Part shown: positions 1 to 9,037 of the stretch, piece after piece | Layout: each line of letters opens with the position of its first letter | Numbering within the stretch: position 1 is the first letter of the stretch | Made by a program: the position numbers and the translations under genes | Assembly: GCA_964019335.1 (NCBI GenBank) | Contig: OZ025723.1 | Location: 310,001-374,000 of the forward strand | DNA: 64,000 nucleotides | Direction: 5' to 3' | Source: Diplonema japonicum | Lineage: Eukaryota; Euglenozoa; Diplonemea; Diplonemida; Diplonemidae | Notes under the pieces: model-generated | Databases searched by the model: none | Seen by the model: the letters and a program-made list of their open reading frames with translations, nothing else | Told to the model about the DNA's origin: nothing

Positions 1-2
1 AA

Positions 3-599
3 AAAATTCTTGCGAAAGAATATCCCAAAGGTCCGGAGCGTCCCCCTCAAGCAGGTGTCGTTATACAGGATTGGTGGTACCCTGCAGACCTAAGTATTCC
101 GAAACATCTACCTCCAAATCCTGTTAATGTTGAGTTGTTTAGTCGGGTTATCGTGGATGCCGAATGTACTACTGACGGCAGTTTGAGGCATTTGGAGAAG
201 CTTGTAAGCTGCGGCTCGTGGAAGGAACATTCTGATTGGGCGTCGAAACCGATGTCGAGCATTACCGATTTGCAAAAGAAGTTGCTTCTTAAAGGGTCTG
301 CTGTTCTCGCGCCGTTGGGTACGCTGGTATATTCCACGTGTTCCCTGTCGCCTATGCAGAATGAAGAGGTTGTCGCTCACGTTCTTGGGGTCGATCCTTC
401 GCTAACCCTTGTTGATCCCTTTGTTGGTCTGTCTGATTCGTCTTGTTTGGTCCGCCCGCCGCCGTTTAAAGTCGGCTCGTTGGGGAAAACCGCGTTATTC
501 ACACCCCGTGCGTCTAACTGCGGTGCACTTTTCATCGCGAAGTTTGTAAAGGATAATGGGAACGCTGGCGAACCCCCCGCCAAAAAAGTAAAAATTTGA
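3..599 (+). CDS. NSUN4-like RNA (cytosine-C5) methyltransferase, 3' part
   Basis: The reading frame is open from base 3 to the TGA at 597-599, so the 5' end lies outside the window. NOL1/NOP2/Sun methyltransferases put a methyl group on C5 of cytosine in rRNA or tRNA, using S-adenosylmethionine. The catalytic motif VI is visible as YSTCSLS near bases 330-350, followed by the usual QNE. Motif IV reads VDAECTTDG near 147-170. Its cysteine is kept, but the normally preceding proline is glutamate. The CTTD form and the short C-terminus resemble the mitochondrial NSUN3/NSUN4 branch more than NOP2. The C-terminus ends in a lysine-rich tail. Subfamily assignment is inference; family membership is well supported. 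Confidence 0.8.
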   Translation, partial: KILAKEYPKGPERPPQAGVVIQDWWYPADLSIPKHLPPNPVNVELFSRVIVDAECTTDGSLRHLEKLVSCGSWKEHSDWASKPMSSITDLQKKLLLKGSAVLAPLGTLVYSTCSLSPMQNEEVVAHVLGVDPSLTLVDPFVGLSDSSCLVRPPPFKVGSLGKTALFTPRASNCGALFIAKFVKDNGNAGEPPAKKVKI

Positions 600-717
600 A
601 GTGGGGGATTTTTTTTTTTTTTTGAAGTTTTTTTTTTTTTTTTGCTTGGCGGAGGAAGGGGAAAGAAAAAAGTCTGATTTCTACACAAAAAAAACTACAC
701 AAAAAAAAAAAAGAAAA

Positions 718-942
718 ATGTCCTGCCCTGCTGGCCTTTCATCGTGTGTGACCCAGTGCGGTATCAGCTTCCCTGTGAAGAAACCGGCAACCGCTCACAT
801 GGTCGGCCACTCCGCTGGTCTTAACGCTTCGAAACAAGTGGCGGCTCACGCACTGGCTCACCCAGCAGCAGCAGCAGTAGTGGCACCGAAGAAGAAACCA
901 GCGGCCGCTAAGAACGACGGGTTCGGGGACCTTGACTTCTAG
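718..942 (+). CDS. Small alanine/lysine-rich protein, unknown function
   Basis: A 74-residue open frame begins at an ATG directly behind an A-rich leader, the arrangement seen at most starts in this window. The N-terminus has four cysteines within the first 14 residues. The middle is alanine- and histidine-rich, with a PKKKPAAAK stretch, and the end is acidic and aromatic (GFGDLDF). No family is recognised. A short in-frame upstream extension exists but is translated poly-A/poly-T and was not used. It lies 118 bases after the NSUN gene on the same strand. It is called because of its normal codon content compared with the low-complexity flanks. Confidence 0.5.
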   Translation: MSCPAGLSSCVTQCGISFPVKKPATAHMVGHSAGLNASKQVAAHALAHPAAAAVVAPKKKPAAAKNDGFGDLDF

Positions 943-1265
943 AGACAATGAGAGAGGAAAATTTAAAAAAAAAAAAAACACACACGATTTTTTTTCTTTC
1001 ATTTCTGTTTACACTTTTCCCTTTTTTTTTTTTTTCTCCCTTTTTTTTTTAAAAAAAAATCCTTCTTGTCAACTCCAACCCTCATAGGCAAAAGGGACAT
1101 GGGATGCTGTGGGTCATCCGACAACGACAGTAGGTATGTGACACCACTGCACAAGTGAACCGTGATAACAGGAACCAGCATGTGGACACCAGAGCGGGGA
1201 GGGGAAGTAGGGGTCAGATACACCCACAAGGCGGGAACCCAGAAGAGAGGAAGAAGAAAAAGAAG
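943..1265. other. Intergenic spacer
   Basis: A/T-rich up to about 1060, then mixed sequence leading into the A-rich leader of the next gene. The reading frame of the next gene runs upstream to about 1155, but that extension lacks the usual leader and was not used. No other feature seen. Confidence 0.5.
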
Positions 1266-1691
1266 ATGGATCAGGGAGGACAAGCCCCTCCAGCAGCATC
1301 GCAGAATAGACAATCCCACAACATGGGGCAAGATCCTGAAGGGGGAAGACGGTTGGGTGGCGGGGAGAAGGACGGAAACCTCCGAGAAAATGTTGCCGCC
1401 GCCGCCCTTGCACGAGCAGAAGGGAAGCCAAAAGGTATAAAATTATATTTTATCTCATCTTCCCCCAGGCATCTCTGCGGATACTGCCGATAAGCTGAGA
1501 ATCAAACATGAGAGGGACGAACTCATAGGAAGAATAGAGTATGACAGTGGGAGAAGAAAAAAAAAAAACTTTTTGTTGACAGCGCACTCGCTTCTCGTTT
1601 GAAGGAAGACGTGCCCATAGCCATCAGGAGCAGAGAAACACCCCTTTCAAAGCTCCGAAGCTACAAAACCTACTTGGAAAGCAAGTTGTAA
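1266..1691 (+). CDS. Small spliced helical protein, unknown function
   Basis: Three exons give one 115-residue product: 1266-1434, 1469-1538 and 1583-1691. Both introns (34 and 44 nt) start GTAT and end CAG, like the rest of the window. The start is the ATG behind the A-rich stretch at 1252-1265. The N-terminal 40 residues are Gly/Gln-rich and probably disordered. From about residue 42 the protein is charged and helical, with AAAALARAEG, a basic-acidic helix, then SRLKEDVPIAIRSRETPLSK. I do not recognise the family. The exon joins are supported by the uninterrupted frame and by the change from low-complexity to ordinary composition. No single frame covers the gene. Confidence 0.55.
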
Positions 1692-1725
1692 GAGGGAAAA
1701 TACAAATAGAAAAAAATAGGGCGGG

Positions 1726-1761
<36 letters not shown>

Positions 1762-2309
1762 AGCCTTTTTTCATTTAACATTTTTAAAGTAATCCGCTCT
1801 CTAAAAACTGTCAAGAAAAGCAAAAGGTCCGGGGTCTGGGGCGAGTTTTTTTTTCTTTTTTCTTTTTTTTTGTTTGAGTCTTCGGTTTGAGAAAGTTTTT
1901 CCAAATTTTTCACAAAAGAAAAAAAAAAAGAAGTTTTGCAGTCGCTTCAGGGTATTTTGTGCTGTTTTTTGCGAAGACTTGTTAAACTATTTTTTTTTCC
2001 CCCCTGCCCCTTGTTGTTGTTGACTTGACTGGCAGATTTTTAGAATGAAAATAAACCCCCCCCCTTTTTTTTTATCTCGCGTAAAAAAAGCACACATGAG
2101 GTTATTCTATCTGGCACCTTAGTGGCACCTTTTGCCACTGACCAGTCTTAGTACTTCTTTTCACGCACGCAGGAATTTTGAATTAAATGACTTGTGTTAA
2201 AAATAGCCTACACGCTGGGAGACCCTTTTTTTTCTTTTTGCCCCCCTTTCCTCTTGCCTCCTTTGCGTGCACTTTTTTTTTCTTTGCCTAAAAAAAACCG
2301 ATCAGAAAG

Positions 2310-2340
<31 letters not shown>

Positions 2341-2413
2341 AACTCGATAAAATTTCAGTGTGCATGGGGGGTGCTCACTGAAAAGAAAGAAAAAAGAAAA
2401 AAAAAACTCTAAA
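1692..2413. other. Intergenic low-complexity spacer with long poly-A runs
   Basis: No gene seen. Contains an A run of 35 at 1726-1760, an A run of 29 at 2310-2338, and many shorter T and C runs. The right end forms the A-rich leader of the next gene. Confidence 0.7.
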
Positions 2414-3586
2414 ATGAGCATCACAGTGTTCGTGAAGACGGAAACTGGGGTTCACAAGAACGTGGATGTGTCAGGGAAGGATACAATGGGGAGCCTGTAC
2501 AGGAAAGCGGCAAACGCTGCTGATTTACTGGAAGGGAGGTTCAAACTGGTTTGGGAGGAGAAGGCGCTGAGCAGGTTCGGAGACGGAGAGGTTCAGGGGA
2601 GCGGGCTCATAGAGGGGGCTGTAATCCATATCCTACCAGGCACAATTGTAGGGCTAACAGAGCTGAAGAAGGATTCTGAAAAAAAACTGGAGCTTGAAAG
2701 GCTAGTGGCGGCAGACCCCGAGCTGGTTCTTGAAATCGATGTGGGAGACTCTCCAGACAACGAGGTGTGCTTGTGGGAGCAGGACCTCCCTTTTGAACTA
2801 CGCCGCCTCGTCGTCACCGACTCTACATACCGTACTAGGGGTATTGGAAATGATTTTCTTCGCAGCAGCACCCTGGCGTCTGTCGAGCTTAAGTTGGAAC
2901 TCAGCTCTATTGGTTCCCACTTCCTTTGCAGGTCTTCCGTCTCGTATATTAACTTCGGTGATGCTGGTTTCTTCTCCAACGTCACATCTATAGGTGATTC
3001 CTTTCTGACTCAGTGCTCGAGGCTGCAAAATGTGGATCTGAGCGGCTTTACCAGCGTTACTTCAATTGGCCATTCCTTCTTGTTATCTTGTCCAGCGTTG
3101 CAGAACGTGGACCTGAACGTGTTCATGAATGTTACTTCAATTGGCCATTCTTTTTTGTCTTTTTGCGCGGGTTTGCAAAACGTGGATTTGAAGGTCTTCT
3201 CAAACCTTGCTTCGATTCCCCACGGGTTTCTGTCTTATTGTTCCGGACTGCAAAACGTGGATCTACACGGGTTCGCCAACGTAACCACCATCGGAAATTG
3301 TTTCTTAGCCGGGTGTTCGGGGCTGCAAAACGTGGATCTGCACGGCTTCACCAACGTTAACTCTATTGATGATAATTTCCTGTCGATGTGCTCCGAGCTG
3401 CAAAACGTGGATTTGAGTGGCTTCGCCAGCGTCAAGTCTGTTGGCTGTGGCTTTATGGCGTATTGCACGGCATTGAAGAACATTAAATCCCCGTCGCTTC
3501 CTGAAGACCACGCCCTGGTGGTCGCGCTGTGCACGATTGAGAATTATCCTGGTGAAAAACCCACGAAAAGCGCTGGTGTTTGTTAA
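2414..3586 (+). CDS. Ubiquitin-like domain fused to BspA-type leucine-rich repeats
   Basis: The 390-residue protein starts at the ATG behind an A-rich leader. Residues 1-82 read as a ubiquitin-like beta-grasp: a VFVKTETG first strand, a helix with SLYRKAANAA, a KLVWEEKAL strand and a final AVIHILPG. A linker rich in Glu/Leu follows. From about residue 180 to 350 there are at least seven tandem repeats of 23-24 residues with the core LQNVDLSGF...VTSIG..FL..C, the BspA/LRR_5 type. Such repeats usually mediate binding. No signal peptide or membrane segment is visible, so the protein is probably intracellular. Neighbouring repeats are very similar at DNA level, suggesting recent internal duplication. 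The partner is unknown. Confidence 0.75.
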   Translation: MSITVFVKTETGVHKNVDVSGKDTMGSLYRKAANAADLLEGRFKLVWEEKALSRFGDGEVQGSGLIEGAVIHILPGTIVGLTELKKDSEKKLELERLVAADPELVLEIDVGDSPDNEVCLWEQDLPFELRRLVVTDSTYRTRGIGNDFLRSSTLASVELKLELSSIGSHFLCRSSVSYINFGDAGFFSNVTSIGDSFLTQCSRLQNVDLSGFTSVTSIGHSFLLSCPALQNVDLNVFMNVTSIGHSFLSFCAGLQNVDLKVFSNLASIPHGFLSYCSGLQNVDLHGFANVTTIGNCFLAGCSGLQNVDLHGFTNVNSIDDNFLSMCSELQNVDLSGFASVKSVGCGFMAYCTALKNIKSPSLPEDHALVVALCTIENYPGEKPTKSAGVC

Positions 3587-4002
3587 AGCAAAGCAAGCAG
3601 ATGAAGGCGTCCTGGGTAGAAAAATCAAATGAAGAAGAAGAAGAAAAAAAAAAAAAAAAGCACCAAACATTTGAAACCTCAGTCACGACGAAGCTTCAAA
3701 AATGAAAAAGAAAACAGGGGAAAAAAAAAGCCCCTAACCAACTCCCCCCCCCCCCCCCCCCCCCGATAACGTGTATTTAAAAAAAAGAGAAATAAATGCC
3801 ACACAACCAGCACCTGGATGGTCGTAAGTACCCAGGCTACTGGGTGAGCGTCTCTTGACACTTCCAACCCACCTAGCGGGTCGAAAAAAGAATTGGAATT
3901 TGAAAGAAAAAGAAAGGAATGAATTGGGACACTCTGAGTTTTATCTAACTCAGAGAAAGAAGTTTACACACTCGGGGGCAAAATGCGCTCTTCACCCCCG
4001 CG

Positions 4003-4037
<35 letters not shown>

Positions 4038-4038
4038 A
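3587..4038. other. Intergenic low-complexity spacer with poly-C and poly-G
   Basis: No gene seen. Contains a C run of 21 at 3744-3764 and a G run of 30 at 4006-4035 that ends three bases before the next start codon. Confidence 0.7.
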
Positions 4039-5373
4039 ATGATGGCCGCGTCAACTTCCCGCCTCCCCCGCCCCTCTTCCTTTGCCCGCTTTAGTCCCAT
4101 CACTTCATTCACGAAAAGGAATGATGATAAAAAAATGCGTCGGCGCAGCATAGCAAGGCATGCAGTGACAGATGCCATGGGCGCACTAGAGATCAGGAAA
4201 AGATTCAAGGTGGGGAGATTGGACATGACCGTGAGAAGCGACAGAAAGCTGAAGGCGGAAGGCCATCGAATGACTAACGTGCTAACCATGCACGAGGAGG
4301 GCACCCTCGTCCCCGAGCTAGAGAAATACAGGTGTGTGTTGGAGGCAAAGGGCTGCCCCGTGGGGATCATGTGCCGCAACGCTGTGGTCAGCTGCCTCGC
4401 TGACGTAGGCGATTTTGAAAACGCGTATAAAACAGTAGAAGGTGCTGTCAAGGACAGCTACACCTATTCTGGCCTCATTAAGGCAGCCAGCAGACTGCAA
4501 GACGACTGTCAAACCTCAATACTCATGTGGGAGGAAGCCTTACTAAACGGTGTCAAACCAAGCTCTGGCATGTACGGGGCTATTCTTGCCACACTGTCCA
4601 CAGTACCCTCTCAAGCCGATCGCTTCCGTTCGATATTCAATGCGTTTCTGTTGAACTCGGACGGGCCCAAGGAGGCCCATTATGCCATGTGGATCTCGAT
4701 GTACGACTCTGTCCCTGCTGCCGTCGAAGAGGTGCTGCCTTTGATCAGAAAACACAACATTTCCCTGACCAAGGTAACCCTCCAAGCGTTGTTGAAACTG
4801 TCCAGGGTAACAAGGAACACGAACATCGACATCATCTTCAGCCTCCCCGAGGTCCAGAACGGGGTCGCAAAGCTCTCCGAGAAGGAGTATACCATAGCCA
4901 TGTCTGTCTTTAAGGACATCGGAGATCTGAAGCAAGTGGAGACCATCTTCAATTTGCTCAAAAAAAACGTAGCGCGTGTGGTGTCCGCCTACCCCTACGT
5001 GCTCTACCTAAAAGCTGTCGAACGGCATTTAACCGACTCACATGTTACAGGTGAGGCCGTGGCCAGCTTGGTTCAGACTAGTGAGCAGCTTTTCGAAGAT
5101 GCGCTCGTTGCACCTACCATACCCACGCACCACCCTTGGACGGCGCTCTTTAAAATATACTCTCGGGTGAGCGACACTGGGAGAGCGGCCGCTTTGCTGG
5201 CCCGTTTGCAACGTGAAACTACCTTTGCCTGGCCCTTCCCCCTCAGGGAGGCCATCGGCTACAACAGTATCCAACTGCCGAAGAAGTTCGAGAAGAAAAC
5301 CTCCGGACTGCAAACATGGCACGCCAGTGCTGCAAAGAATAACAATGTCTTTAGCCAGCGTCGATCGGAATAG
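4039..5373 (+). CDS. Pentatricopeptide-repeat (PPR) protein, probably mitochondrial
   Basis: The protein has 444 residues. The N-terminus is rich in Ser, Arg and Pro and has no acidic residue in the first 28, as expected for a mitochondrial targeting sequence. The rest is an all-helical array of degenerate PPR-type hairpins. The clearest are YTYSGLIKAASRLQD, MYGAILATLSTVPSQADR, HYAMWISMYD and PWTALFKIYSRVSDTGRAA. PPR proteins bind organellar RNA and act in its processing, stability or translation. No extra C-terminal domain is seen, so the specific role cannot be predicted. The start is one of two consecutive ATGs right after the G run. Mnd1 follows only 64 bases after the stop. Confidence 0.65.
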   Translation: MMAASTSRLPRPSSFARFSPITSFTKRNDDKKMRRRSIARHAVTDAMGALEIRKRFKVGRLDMTVRSDRKLKAEGHRMTNVLTMHEEGTLVPELEKYRCVLEAKGCPVGIMCRNAVVSCLADVGDFENAYKTVEGAVKDSYTYSGLIKAASRLQDDCQTSILMWEEALLNGVKPSSGMYGAILATLSTVPSQADRFRSIFNAFLLNSDGPKEAHYAMWISMYDSVPAAVEEVLPLIRKHNISLTKVTLQALLKLSRVTRNTNIDIIFSLPEVQNGVAKLSEKEYTIAMSVFKDIGDLKQVETIFNLLKKNVARVVSAYPYVLYLKAVERHLTDSHVTGEAVASLVQTSEQLFEDALVAPTIPTHHPWTALFKIYSRVSDTGRAAALLARLQRETTFAWPFPLREAIGYNSIQLPKKFEKKTSGLQTWHASAAKNNNVFSQRRSE

Positions 5374-5420
5374 TTTTCTTTTTGTTTTGTTTTGTTTGAA
5401 ACATCGTCTTTTTTTATTTT

Positions 5421-5437
5421 AGGCACCACCGAAACCC
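5421..5437 (+). promoter_or_regulatory. Pyrimidine tract plus AG just before ATG (possible trans-splice acceptor)
   Basis: A T-rich tract ends in AG at 5421-5422, 15 bases before the Mnd1 start codon. The gap from the previous stop codon is only 64 bases, too short for a normal promoter. The layout is what spliced-leader acceptor sites look like, but no leader RNA was seen in the window. Confidence 0.3.
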
Positions 5438-6040
5438 ATGCCGCCCAAAGCCATCAGACGGAAGGGACTCAGCGAGGAAGAAAAGCTTGAGAGAGTGCTG
5501 GCGTATTTTCACGAAACGCTGCAACCGCACACGATGAAGGATTTGATAAAAGACGTGCCGAAGGCGAAGGGTGTGCCGTTTAACGTGGTCGAAGGGCTTG
5601 TGAAGATGCTCGTGGGCGACAACCTTGTGCTGCAGGACAAGGTAGGCGTCAGCAACCTCCTGTGGTCGTTCCCTGCCACGAGCGATACTGTCAGGGTTGC
5701 GAACCTTGAGAAGTTGAACCAAGACATAGATGCGTTAGAAGCCCAGCGGGCAACCTTGGAAGCCACCCTCGCAGAGCTGTCCACAACCAGGTGTGCGCCC
5801 ACACGGCCTGCCCTTCTTGAAGAGCTCCGGGTTTCTACAGAGCAACACACTGTGCTTGCTTCTGAACTCGCTTCCCTCCAAACTGGTACTGCCTCTTCCG
5901 TCGCTGCTCTTGCCGCCGAGACCCGTTGTGCCATGCAACAAGCTGAAGATATGAACACCAAAATGCTAACTCTCACGACGCATATAAGCAAGGCACGCGG
6001 CATCCCACAGTCTGAGATCCTTACGGAGCTTGGGTTGTAG
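5438..6040 (+). CDS. MND1: Mnd1 meiotic recombination protein
   Basis: The 200-residue product matches the usual Mnd1 length of about 200-220. The N-terminal winged-helix region contains GLSEEEKLERVLAYFHET and, later, LKDL-like and KGV..NVVEGLVKMLVGDNLV segments. It is followed by NLLWSFP, a diagnostic element of the family. Residues about 85-185 form a coiled coil. Mnd1 pairs with Hop2 and helps Dmc1/Rad51 carry out strand invasion between homologous chromosomes. The start follows a T-rich/AG site by 15 bases. Together with the RING protein at 12630 it implies a meiotic programme. No introns are needed. Confidence 0.88.
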   Translation: MPPKAIRRKGLSEEEKLERVLAYFHETLQPHTMKDLIKDVPKAKGVPFNVVEGLVKMLVGDNLVLQDKVGVSNLLWSFPATSDTVRVANLEKLNQDIDALEAQRATLEATLAELSTTRCAPTRPALLEELRVSTEQHTVLASELASLQTGTASSVAALAAETRCAMQQAEDMNTKMLTLTTHISKARGIPQSEILTELGL

Positions 6041-6142
6041 AGGAGGGGTCTTTCTCACACCCATCTCTCATTTTTTTGTGTGTTATTCTATTCCCCCCCC
6101 CTTTTTTTTCCATTTGCAAAAAAAAAAAGGAAAAAACGAAAA

Positions 6143-6871
6143 ATGGACAGCATGACCGGGTCACCTCCGAAGTGGGGTTACCCCAGCGCGGGGTACAGTG
6201 GGCTTGCAGTCGACGACAGCCAAGGGAAGGTGAGGGTGTTTGAGCAGAGGCTGATGGAGTTGGAGAATAGGATGCTGGAAGTAGAGAGGAAAGACGACGG
6301 GACGTGGAAGGGTGTAAAGGGACAGGTGGAAGGTTTGAGGGAAGCCTTGGGGCAGCAGCAGAAGGCGAGGGATATGCTGGAGGAGAGGAAAAACAAAGAG
6401 TTAAAGCTGCTGGAGAACACACTGCAGGTGGAGCTCAACAGCGAGAAGCAAGAGAGAAGAGAAGTCGAGCAAATGATGATGAAGCAGATCGAAGACAAGC
6501 TGAATCAACTGCACGCTGAGGTTCATGCCGACAGTCGTCGGCGTGACGTAGAGGCATCACAGCGTGCTTCGGAACTTTCCCGCAACATCGAGAGCCTCAC
6601 CCACCGGGTTGAGCAGACCAAGTCTATCTCTGATGAGAGGATCGGGAAGGTCTCTGATGTACTGAAGGAAGAAGTCGCTCGGCTCACCTCCATCCTATCC
6701 CTCGAGAAGCAGATGAGGGAAACCACAGAGGTTACCATGTTCAAAATGCTGGAGGACATGTGTACCAAGCTCCAAAAGGAAATCGCCGTCGAAAGAAAAG
6801 AACGAGAGAAGTCGGAAGCGTCCATCCTCCGCCTCCTCGAGGACACCTGTGCCAAAGCAGAGGGCAGGTAG
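6143..6871 (+). CDS. SF-assemblin / beta-giardin-type rootlet protein
   Basis: The 242-residue protein starts at the ATG behind an A-rich leader. A short Ser/Pro/Gly-rich head of about 30 residues is followed by one continuous coiled coil to the end. The coil contains the regularly spaced Glu/Arg/Lys and Met residues of SF-assemblins, for example SDERIGKVSDVLKEEV and a duplicated EKQMRETTEVTMFKMLEDMC / RKEREKSEASILRLLEDTC element. SF-assemblins build striated fibres of the flagellar root. The family usually has 250-300 residues, so the size fits. It lies between Mnd1 and the secreted-protein genes on the same strand. Confidence 0.8.
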   Translation: MDSMTGSPPKWGYPSAGYSGLAVDDSQGKVRVFEQRLMELENRMLEVERKDDGTWKGVKGQVEGLREALGQQQKARDMLEERKNKELKLLENTLQVELNSEKQERREVEQMMMKQIEDKLNQLHAEVHADSRRRDVEASQRASELSRNIESLTHRVEQTKSISDERIGKVSDVLKEEVARLTSILSLEKQMRETTEVTMFKMLEDMCTKLQKEIAVERKEREKSEASILRLLEDTCAKAEGR

Positions 6872-7067
6872 CCCTCCAGTCCCATTTGTACAGTCCCTTT
6901 CTCATCCCCCCCCCCTCCCCCCCCCCCCCATTAGAGATTCAATAGAAATAAAACACGAAAACTAAAAGAGTTCCCCCTTCCAATTGTGTTCCCTCTTTTT
7001 ATTTTATATTAGTCTTTCTCCCTTTGCTAGCACCATCAATAAAGTTTACTACAAAACTACACTTAAA

Positions 7068-7865
7068 ATGTCGCCTGTCAAGGTCTCTGTGATGCTGTCC
7101 ATGGTTGCCGCCACTGCTGCAATGGGCACTTTGGGTGGGCCGAACCCATGCGAACCGTGGGTGGAAATGCCCACTGAATGTGCGAAGCAGGCAGGGTGCA
7201 TGGTGGCGAATGGGTGGGACTGCATCCCCAAAACCAACGACTGGGCCACTGTGTGGCTGCAGCACCCCAAGATCCCTGGCGATAATGGCCTCCCCGGCTT
7301 CCAGGCACCTGACGAGAAGGTCTCTGGGTTCTCTGTCGACAAGATGCATGGCGGTCCGGACTTCGCCCTCGGCAACCACTTCCTTGAGAAGATCCCTGAG
7401 TTCCTGGGGGAGACACACTTCCACGCTGTTTCTTCCGTGTCGAAGGACGGTGGTCTGAAGTTCGAGTGTCCCGAGAAGGAGTCTGGTTCCTGTGACTTCT
7501 TCGTTGCTGTCTTCTCGTGTGCCCCGTGCAGCGAGAAGGTGAATGGGGGTCTTCCTCAGATCCTGACTGTGACGAAGGGGTGGGAGGCAAGGTCCTGCGC
7601 ACCTGTGATGATGGGCCGTGGCAGTGATGACGAGTACAAGATGACGATCTTCAGGGTGAGGGTGGCCAACGGACACTTCGTTGAGTCCCCCAGGTTCCTG
7701 AGGCACGCTAGGTTCATTGCTGTCTTCTCTTCGATGAAGGAGACCGAGTTCTGCCCTGTTCCCCGAAGGACTGTGGGCCCCTTCCCCTCGGGCAAGAAGT
7801 GCGGCCCCAAGTGCCCCTTCGAGGAGCTTGAGGAGGGCATCATCGAGCTCCCCATCGTGAACTGA
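7068..7865 (+). CDS. Secreted cysteine-containing protein, family copy 1 (type A)
   Basis: The product has 265 residues. The first 20 (MSPVKVSVMLSMVAATAAMG) form a signal peptide with an AxA-like cleavage region, so the protein probably enters the secretory pathway. No further membrane segment is seen. The mature part has about 12 cysteines, suggesting disulfides, and no recognised domain. The copy at 59919 (type A) appears to differ in protein sequence only at residue 4 (Val here, Ala there). The gene is followed by type B at 8234. The start is the ATG used by all five copies; an upstream extension has no counterpart in them. Function is unknown. Confidence 0.75.
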   Translation: MSPVKVSVMLSMVAATAAMGTLGGPNPCEPWVEMPTECAKQAGCMVANGWDCIPKTNDWATVWLQHPKIPGDNGLPGFQAPDEKVSGFSVDKMHGGPDFALGNHFLEKIPEFLGETHFHAVSSVSKDGGLKFECPEKESGSCDFFVAVFSCAPCSEKVNGGLPQILTVTKGWEARSCAPVMMGRGSDDEYKMTIFRVRVANGHFVESPRFLRHARFIAVFSSMKETEFCPVPRRTVGPFPSGKKCGPKCPFEELEEGIIELPIVN

Positions 7866-8233
7866 TAAGCAAGTAGACTTCCCGCCTAGCGATCTTGACC
7901 TTTCATCTAAAATTCTGAATGATTAGCTTTTATGCTAACACACATATTTGTAGAAACGTCTTGTGGTTGCTGCTGTCGCCGTATGCCTTGTAGAAGGCAG
8001 GCTCATGTTATGGACTAGTAGACTTCTTTGTTGTCCGTACGTGAAAAACGGCACGCAAAAGCCACCGCACGTGAACCATCCATCTCTTCCTCTCTTGTTC
8101 CTACGAAGTTGCTCTCTTCTATTGCTTCTTATGAAATGATACCTAAAGGGGGGGAAGAAAAGAAGATAATAATAATAATAAAAATAACTGCTCACACAGC
8201 TATCCACGTATCCTCAAAAACACAAACATAGAG
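7866..8233. other. Spacer between secreted-protein genes
   Basis: No gene seen. Contains a small hairpin at 7985-7998 (GCCTT, loop GTAG, AAGGC) and an ATA microsatellite near 8166-8181. The same spacer recurs at 60717-61087 with one extra ATA unit. Confidence 0.7.
7985..7998 (+). other. Conserved 3'-region hairpin (copy 1)
   Basis: Perfect stem GCCTT/AAGGC with loop GTAG, about 120 bases after the stop codon. It is repeated at 60836-60849, and in varied but still pairing form at 63465-63478 (loop GCAG, 3' arm GAGGC). Only these two spacers and the one after the type C gene carry it. Confidence 0.4.
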
Positions 8234-9037
8234 ATGTCGCCTGCCAAGGTCTCTGTGATGCTGTCCATGGTTGCCGCCACTGCTGCAATGGGCACTTTGC
8301 CTGTGGATTGCGAGAATTGGGTGGAAATACCCTCTGAATGTGCGAAGCAGGCAGGGTGCGTGGTGGCACCTGATGGGATTGGCTGCAACCCCAAAAGGAA
8401 CGACTGGGCCACTGTGTGGCTGCAGCACCCCAAGATCCCTGGCGATAATGGCCTCCCCGGCTTCCAGGCACCTGACGAGAAGGTCTCTGGGTTCTCTGTC
8501 GACAAGATGCATGGCGGTCCGGACTTCGCCCTCGGCAACCACTTCCTTGAGAAAATCCCTGAGTTCCTGGGGGAGACACACTTCCACGCTGTTTCTTCCG
8601 TGTCGAAGGACGGTGGCCTGAAGTTCGAATGCCCTAAGAAGAAGGAGTCTGGTTCCTGTGACTTCTTCGTTGCTGTCTTCTCGTGTGCCCCGTGCAGCGA
8701 GAAGGTGAATGGGGGTCTCCCTCAGATCCTGACTGTGACGAAGGGGTGGGAGGCAAGGTCCTGCGCACCTGTGATGATGGGCCGTGGCAGTGATGACGAG
8801 TACAAGATGACGATCTTCAGGGTGAGGGTGGCCAACGGACACTTCGTTGAGTCCCCCAGGTTCCTGAGGCACGCTAGGTTCATTGCTGTCTTCTCTTCGG
8901 TGAAGGAGACTGGTTTCTGCCCTGTTCCCCAGAGGACTGTGGGCCCCTTCCCCTCGGGCAAGAAGTGCGGCCTCAAGTGCCCCTTCGAGGAGCTCAAGGA
9001 GGGCATCATCGAACTCCCCGAGTTCACCGTGAATTAA
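8234..9037 (+). CDS. Secreted cysteine-containing protein, family copy 2 (type B)
   Basis: The product has 267 residues with the same signal peptide as its neighbour (MSPAKVSVML...). It differs from type A mainly in residues 22-55 (LPVDCENWVEIPSEC; APDGIGCNPKRN), has KKKESG instead of EKESG in the middle, and ends LPEFTVN. The C-terminal two thirds are nearly the same at DNA level as in type A. This pattern, a variable N-terminal third on a constant remainder, recurs in all members. The gene at 61088 encodes the same protein. Function is unknown; extracellular or surface location is inferred from the signal peptide. Confidence 0.75.
   Translation: MSPAKVSVMLSMVAATAAMGTLPVDCENWVEIPSECAKQAGCVVAPDGIGCNPKRNDWATVWLQHPKIPGDNGLPGFQAPDEKVSGFSVDKMHGGPDFALGNHFLEKIPEFLGETHFHAVSSVSKDGGLKFECPKKKESGSCDFFVAVFSCAPCSEKVNGGLPQILTVTKGWEARSCAPVMMGRGSDDEYKMTIFRVRVANGHFVESPRFLRHARFIAVFSSVKETGFCPVPQRTVGPFPSGKKCGLKCPFEELKEGIIELPEFTVN

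Noticed and set aside
1266-1691. VCP-interacting (SVIP/VIM-like) identity for the small helical protein
   Set aside because: The AAAALARAEG segment is only loosely similar to a VCP-interacting motif and the rest does not fit.
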